64,000 nt of DNA from Colwellia_A sp047621305 (GTDB taxonomy: Bacteria; Pseudomonadota; Gammaproteobacteria; Enterobacterales; Alteromonadaceae). Both the position numbers and the translations under genes were made by a program. Numbering within the stretch: position 1 is the first letter of the stretch; the number at the start of each line of letters is the position of its first letter. Shown here one piece after another: positions 59,881 to 64,000 of the stretch. A model generated the notes under the pieces. It was not told the origin of the DNA. It searched no databases and saw nothing but the letters and a program-made list of their open reading frames with translations. Location: assembly GCA_047621305.1 (NCBI GenBank), contig JBLHNB010000002.1, forward strand, positions 1-64,000, read 5' to 3'.

Positions 59881-60312
59881 ATGGCTATCGAACGTACTTT
59901 TTCTATCGTAAAACCAGACGCAGTTGCTAAAAACTTTATTGGTCAAATCTACAGCCGTTTTGAAACTGCTGGTTTAAAAATTGTTGCTTCTAAAATGGTT
60001 CATTTAAGCCAAGAAAAAGCAGAAGGTTTCTACGCTGAACATAGCGAGCGTCCTTTCTTTGGTGCTTTAGTTTCATTTATGACTTCTGGCCCAGTAATGG
60101 TTCAAGTTTTAGAAGGCGAAAATGCGGTACTTAAAAACCGTGAAATCATGGGCGCTACTAACCCAGCTGAAGCACTTGCCGGTACAATTCGTGCAGATCT
60201 TGCTGATAGCATCGACGAAAATGCAGCTCACGGCAGCGATGCTTTAGAATCAGCAGCTCGTGAAATTGCTTATTTCTTCTCAGATGATGAAATTTGCCCA
60301 CGCACTCGTTAA
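59881..60312 (+). CDS. ndk: Nucleoside diphosphate kinase
   Basis: Ndk transfers the gamma-phosphate from ATP to other nucleoside diphosphates. The 143-residue protein carries RTFSIVKPDAVAKN, the NREIMGATNPAEA loop, GTIRADLADSIDENAAHGSD with the phosphohistidine His117, and a terminal ICPRTR. Length equals that of E. coli Ndk (143). A 28-base-pair-scale AT-rich leader and weak GGGCTT site precede the ATG. It is followed by its own terminator. Usual gammaproteobacterial order is ndk-rlmN-pilF-rodZ, which holds here. Confidence 0.97.
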   Translation: MAIERTFSIVKPDAVAKNFIGQIYSRFETAGLKIVASKMVHLSQEKAEGFYAEHSERPFFGALVSFMTSGPVMVQVLEGENAVLKNREIMGATNPAEALAGTIRADLADSIDENAAHGSDALESAAREIAYFFSDDEICPRTR

Positions 60313-60432
60313 TTTTAATTGAACCTTGTTACTGAATATTTTTTCGTCAAAAGGACTTTCTTACTAACGTAGGGTCGAGGCTTTAGTCTTAAATTATTAT
60401 CATTAACTGAGTTTGATAAAAATTGAAATATG

Positions 60433-60475
60433 AAAGGGTTTTGCTGATTTGCAGTAAAATCCTTTTATTATTTTT
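60433..60475 (+). terminator. Intrinsic terminator after ndk
   Basis: A 14-bp stem with two G-U pairs (AAAGGGTTTTGCTG with CAGTAAAATCCTTT), loop ATTTG-type, followed by TATTATTTTT. It lies about 120 bp after ndk and separates it from rlmN. Confidence 0.75.
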
Positions 60476-60622
60476 GGCTTAATAATAAAGTCGAATACTT
60501 TTATCTTTATAGGCTATTGAGAGTATTCAAGTTTATTTTAAAGCAATGTTCAAATTGTCTATTTTGTTTAAAAAATGTACAATCTGTTTCCTGTAATTTT
60601 GTTGTCTAAGAAGTTGTAAATC

Positions 60623-61792
60623 ATGAGTGAAGTGACTGAAGTTGTAAGCCCTACGGTATCTAAATCAAATAGAAAAATGAACCTATTAAACTTAGATCAC
60701 AAAGCAATGCGTGAATACTTTGAGTCTATAGGTGAAAAACCGTTTCGTGCCGACCAAATAATGAAATGGATTTATCACTTTGGTTATTCCGACTTCGAAC
60801 AAATGACTAATTTAAATAAGAAGCTACAAGAAAAACTACAACGATTGGCAGAAATAAAAGCGCCTGAAATATCTGAAAAGCAAGTCTCTAGTGATGGCAC
60901 GATTAAATACGCAATAAAACTTGAAGGTGGTCAGGTTGTCGAAACCGTATGGATCCCTGAAAATGACCGCGCGACACTTTGTGTTTCCTCTCAAGTAGGT
61001 TGCGCACTTGAGTGTACTTTCTGCGCAACAGCACAGCAGGGTTTTAATCGTAACCTTTCGATGTCAGAAATTATTGGTCAAGTATGGCGAGTGGCCAATG
61101 ACATTGGCGCAACACGCATTGCGGGTAAACGTCCAATAACTAATATAGTCATGATGGGAATGGGCGAACCCTTGCTAAACATGAAAAATTTGATCCCTTC
61201 ACTAGATACCATGTTAAACGATTTAGGCTATGGCCTGTCGAAACGTCGTGTCACGGTCAGTACTTCGGGCGTAGTGCCAGCACTTGATATGCTAAAAGAG
61301 AAAATTGATTGTGCATTGGCTATTTCAGTACATGCCGCTAATGATAAATTACGTGACGAATTAGTGCCTTTAAATAAAAAATATCCTTTGGCTGATTTTT
61401 TAGCGGCTTCACGCCGATATATTGAAGGTTCAAAAGCGAATAAACAGGTAACCGTAGAGTATGTGATGCTTGATCATGTTAATGATAGTACTGAACAAGC
61501 TCATGAATTAGCGATTGCCTTAAAAGATACACCAAGTAAAATCAATCTAATTCCTTTTAATCCTTATCCAGGTTCTCGGTATAAATGTCCAAGTAATTCT
61601 CGTATAGACCGTTTTGACAAAGTTTTACAAAGTTATGGCCTAACGGTGATCACACGACGCCCGAGAGGAGCAGACATTGACGCGGCTTGCGGACAACTTG
61701 CTGGCGATGTTGTCGATCGTACTAAACGTACAGCTAAGTCAAATGATAAAAATCAAGTAAGTGGCGAAAATATTTCAGTAAAAATAGTCTGA
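60623..61792 (+). CDS. rlmN: Dual-specificity 23S rRNA/tRNA methyltransferase RlmN
   Basis: RlmN methylates C2 of A2503 in 23S rRNA and A37 in some tRNAs through a radical-SAM mechanism. The 389-residue protein has the cluster motif C-X3-C-X2-C in GCALECTFCATAQQGFN, MMGMGEPLLN, VTVSTSGVVPALDML, SVHAANDKLRDELVPLNKKYP (19-20-residue stretches of the family), NLIPFNPYPGS and the C-terminal RRPRGADIDAACGQL with the second catalytic cysteine. The ~15 N-terminal residues are variable. It precedes pilF with a 161-bp gap containing a weak hairpin. Confidence 0.96.
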   Translation: MSEVTEVVSPTVSKSNRKMNLLNLDHKAMREYFESIGEKPFRADQIMKWIYHFGYSDFEQMTNLNKKLQEKLQRLAEIKAPEISEKQVSSDGTIKYAIKLEGGQVVETVWIPENDRATLCVSSQVGCALECTFCATAQQGFNRNLSMSEIIGQVWRVANDIGATRIAGKRPITNIVMMGMGEPLLNMKNLIPSLDTMLNDLGYGLSKRRVTVSTSGVVPALDMLKEKIDCALAISVHAANDKLRDELVPLNKKYPLADFLAASRRYIEGSKANKQVTVEYVMLDHVNDSTEQAHELAIALKDTPSKINLIPFNPYPGSRYKCPSNSRIDRFDKVLQSYGLTVITRRPRGADIDAACGQLAGDVVDRTKRTAKSNDKNQVSGENISVKIV

Positions 61793-61820
61793 TACCTTTA
61801 CTCTAAAGGGAAAATAGATC

Positions 61821-61849
61821 AAGCTCTGCTATAAATACTTGTAGAGCTT
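61821..61849. terminator. Weak hairpin after rlmN
   Basis: A 7-bp stem AAGCTCT/AGAGCTT (61821-61827 with 61843-61849) with a 15-nt loop lies 29 bp after the rlmN stop. No T tract follows, so termination is doubtful. Confidence 0.35.
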
Positions 61850-61953
61850 AATGTCACACTCAAAAAGTGACTTCCTATTCGTTAAAATATGTGGATTTGA
61901 AGTACACTTATTTTTGATTGATACTATACGATTAAAAGTGACGATGGCAAAAA

Positions 61954-63198
61954 ATGGATAAAATTATCAGAGTTCTATTATCAATAATACTTGTTAGTTT
62001 ATTGTCCGCTTGTGTTACAAAAAACTACGAAAACAATGACGATAAACCCGTTATAGAAAATAGCTCAACTAACAATGAAATTGCCATGACCAGGATTTCA
62101 TTAGGGTTGGGATATTTAAAAATTGGTAATACCACGCAAGCAAAACTAAACCTTGAAAAAGCCAAGCGTTTTGCGCCAAAACTTACCCAAGTTTATACCG
62201 CATATGCCCATTATTACGATACAGTCGAAGAGCCTGAACTAGCAATAATTTCATATGAAAAAGCATTGTCTTTAGATAATAAAGATGCAGATACGCTTAA
62301 TAATTATGGTGTTTTTTTATGTCGACAACAGCGTTATGTTGAAGCAGAAAAACAAATACTAAAAGCCATTGATATTCCAAGTTATTTATTAGTTTCTCAA
62401 AGCTATGAAAATCTGGCGCTTTGTCAATTAAAAGCCAAAAACTTCGACAAAGCGCAACTTTATTTCGAAAAATCGATAGCGCATAATCCCAATAACGCCT
62501 CAACGCTGTTACAAATGGTGCGTTTACAATATGCTTTTGGGGAATATCAAAAAGCGCAAGACTATTTACGTAAATATGAAAAATCGACGAGACGCTTTAA
62601 TGCAAATGCTTTGTCACTGGCCTATAAAGTTTACGCTAAGCAACATAACCTTCGTATTGCCAAAAATTATGCAAGTATGTTGGTGAAAATGTTTCCCAAC
62701 TCCTATGAAGCAAAACAATATATTTTAAATGAATTACAGCATATTGAAGCGGATGATTTAGCCGAGCAGTACCGTTTATCGACAGTAAAATTTATTACAC
62801 CAAAGTCAAAAAAACGTGTCATAGTTTTATCGCCTAAAAAAATACTGGATACGTCTTCGACCCAAGAAAATATCGCCAGTAATACCCCATTAGAAAATGA
62901 GTCTAACGAAGTTAAGGGCATTAACCCAACAAAAGCCGTTGAAGTGATTGAGGTTAATGACGTTTCTACTAAAGACATGACTCTAATAACACATGATGAC
63001 AGTAAAGTTAATATACCTTTTCATGAAGTGCAAAGTGGTGAAAGCCTTTTTGCTATTACCAAAAAATATAATATATATATGCATAATCTGGAAAGTTGGA
63101 ATAACTTTAAGCGCAGCCAGATACTTCGTATAGGTGACATTATTTATTTAGCCAATCCGAACCCACTAGAAATAAATGAAATGAGAAAAGCTAAATGA
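61954..63198 (+). CDS. pilF: PilF/PilW type IV pilus assembly lipoprotein with LysM tail
   Basis: A 414-residue lipoprotein: signal peptide and lipobox VSLLSAC (Cys20), then about five TPR repeats (residues ~42-275; for example RISLGLGYLKIGNTTQAKLN, NNYGVFLCRQQRYVEAEKQI) as in PilF pilotins that localise the PilQ secretin. A low-complexity linker (~290-350) is followed by a C-terminal LysM domain (~353-400, FHEVQSGESLFAITKKYNI) that should bind peptidoglycan. Typical PilF is ~250 residues and ends after the TPRs, so the LysM part is an extension. Its TGA overlaps the rodZ start (ATGA), showing co-expression. Position between rlmN and rodZ is conserved. Confidence 0.9.
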   Translation: MDKIIRVLLSIILVSLLSACVTKNYENNDDKPVIENSSTNNEIAMTRISLGLGYLKIGNTTQAKLNLEKAKRFAPKLTQVYTAYAHYYDTVEEPELAIISYEKALSLDNKDADTLNNYGVFLCRQQRYVEAEKQILKAIDIPSYLLVSQSYENLALCQLKAKNFDKAQLYFEKSIAHNPNNASTLLQMVRLQYAFGEYQKAQDYLRKYEKSTRRFNANALSLAYKVYAKQHNLRIAKNYASMLVKMFPNSYEAKQYILNELQHIEADDLAEQYRLSTVKFITPKSKKRVIVLSPKKILDTSSTQENIASNTPLENESNEVKGINPTKAVEVIEVNDVSTKDMTLITHDDSKVNIPFHEVQSGESLFAITKKYNIYMHNLESWNNFKRSQILRIGDIIYLANPNPLEINEMRKAK

Positions 63199-64000
63199 GC
63201 GAAATAATGCCTGAGTTAATGGAAAATATAGAAGAAAAGGTCGTTATAGGCCCAGGGCAAATACTAACGGAAGCAAGAGTAAAACGTGGGTTCAGCCAGC
63301 AAGATGTAGCGGATAAACTAAATTTTAGAGTTTCGCTGGTTAGTGATATTGAAGAAGAACGCTTTGATAAATCATTACCTGAGACTTATAACCGTGGTTA
63401 CCTGAAAAACTATGCAAAATTAGTTAATATTTCTATCGATGACGTTTTGGCAAGTTATGACATGTTAAACGATGCCAAAGTACAAGCCTCTGAAATGTTA
63501 AGCTTCTCAAAAGGCACCATCAAAGAAGCTGAAAATAACCTATTAATGTGGATAAGTTACCTTATTTTAGCTGTTTTAGTTGGTTTAACGGTTATGTGGT
63601 GGTTACAAGGTGAAAGCCGTACTTTAACCCTAACATCAGCTGAGCAGCTTGTAACTCCAGCTAGCGAAGACGTTATCGATGAAAATAAAATTGAGCTTGC
63701 TGAAAGTATAGAACAAGCACTTTTGACGAAAGATATAAATGTTAAAAATATAGTCGTACTTGATGATTCTCCTGGTAGTGCTAGCGGTGACTCAGCACAA
63801 GTATTAGCAACAGACTCGAGTAATGATGAAGGTATTGTTGATTCCGCCAATAGCGACACGCCTACACTCGCTAATAATGTTGGCGATAATACAATAACAA
63901 CGCCAAATAGCATTACTGAGTCGACACCAAATGAACTGATCGTCAATGACGTAGTTATCTTTGATACGCCACCGGTCGTGGTAACCTTTACTTTTTCTGG
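63195..64000 (+). CDS. rodZ: Cytoskeletal shape protein RodZ, cut by the window end
   Basis: The frame starting at the ATG that overlaps the pilF stop stays open for 268 codons to the window end. It has a cytoplasmic helix-turn-helix (ILTEARVKRGFSQQDVADKL ... VSDIEEERFDKSLPETYNRG), a YAKLVNI stretch, a single transmembrane helix (YLILAVLVGLTVMWWL, ~residues 120-136) and an acidic/serine/threonine-rich periplasmic linker that leads into the expected DUF4115 domain (VVTFTFS at the edge). RodZ links MreB to the cell-wall elongation machinery. The C-terminal domain is not in the window. Confidence 0.93.
   Translation, partial: MSEIMPELMENIEEKVVIGPGQILTEARVKRGFSQQDVADKLNFRVSLVSDIEEERFDKSLPETYNRGYLKNYAKLVNISIDDVLASYDMLNDAKVQASEMLSFSKGTIKEAENNLLMWISYLILAVLVGLTVMWWLQGESRTLTLTSAEQLVTPASEDVIDENKIELAESIEQALLTKDINVKNIVVLDDSPGSASGDSAQVLATDSSNDEGIVDSANSDTPTLANNVGDNTITTPNSITESTPNELIVNDVVIFDTPPVVVTFTFS

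Overview
The window is an AT-rich chromosomal segment of a marine gammaproteobacterium. Its gene content and order (mutY-yggX, thrABC behind a threonine leader, corC-ypjD-ffh, rlmN-pilF-rodZ, eptA-dgkA) and its protein sequences suggest the order Alteromonadales, most likely Colwellia or a close relative. This is judged from remembered family resemblance, not from a search. There is no prophage, plasmid or CRISPR array. Most of the window is core genome with a few accessory stretches.

Region by region. 1-13 kb: a partial tRNA-Phe, mutY-yggX, yggL, trmB, ung, the thrLABC operon with a readable attenuator, a three-gene response regulator / CheC-like phosphatase / diguanylate cyclase operon, and a LexA-boxed yebG with a YgjP-type metalloprotease. 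13-21 kb: a small DUF3718 secreted protein, dbpA, an alpha/beta hydrolase, a TPR protein with a receiver domain that lacks its phospho-acceptor, a pyrroline-carboxylate reductase and a sensor kinase. 21-23 kb: an operon of two DUF1538 membrane proteins, a PII-like protein and a CBS protein, with an octanucleotide repeat array upstream. 23-30 kb: an essentially complete hydroxyproline catabolic locus (4-hydroxyproline epimerase, D-hydroxyproline dehydrogenase, pyrroline-hydroxy-carboxylate deaminase, ketoglutarate-semialdehyde dehydrogenase, trans-3-hydroxyproline dehydratase, GntR/FCD regulator). A near-perfect copy of its candidate operator lies before the distant pyrroline-carboxylate reductase at 18 kb, which would complete the trans-3-hydroxyproline branch.

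30-42 kb: a SulP transporter, DUF1289, a yceI-cytochrome b561 pair with a Fur-like box, a complete tRNA-Phe, a degenerate stretch with a MITE-like element and a gene remnant, a long double-PilZ protein, an FAH-family protein, a second MITE-like element and a large hybrid histidine kinase. 42-54 kb: dgkA, eptA, a BamA/Omp85-like barrel protein, an NSS transporter, thioredoxin, a LysR regulator, a solute-binding-like protein, a pseudouridine synthase, an NhaC antiporter and gshA. 54-64 kb: two tandem look-alike candidate small RNA genes, a lysozyme-like lipoprotein, a cluster of DnaA-box-like 9-mers away from any usual origin gene, corC-ypjD-ffh, ndk, rlmN, pilF (with a LysM tail) and the start of rodZ.

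The least ordinary parts are the tandem candidate sRNAs (54.2-54.45 kb), the DnaA-box cluster (55.37-55.46 kb), the split hydroxyproline regulon, and the DUF1538/PII/CBS operon with its repeat array.
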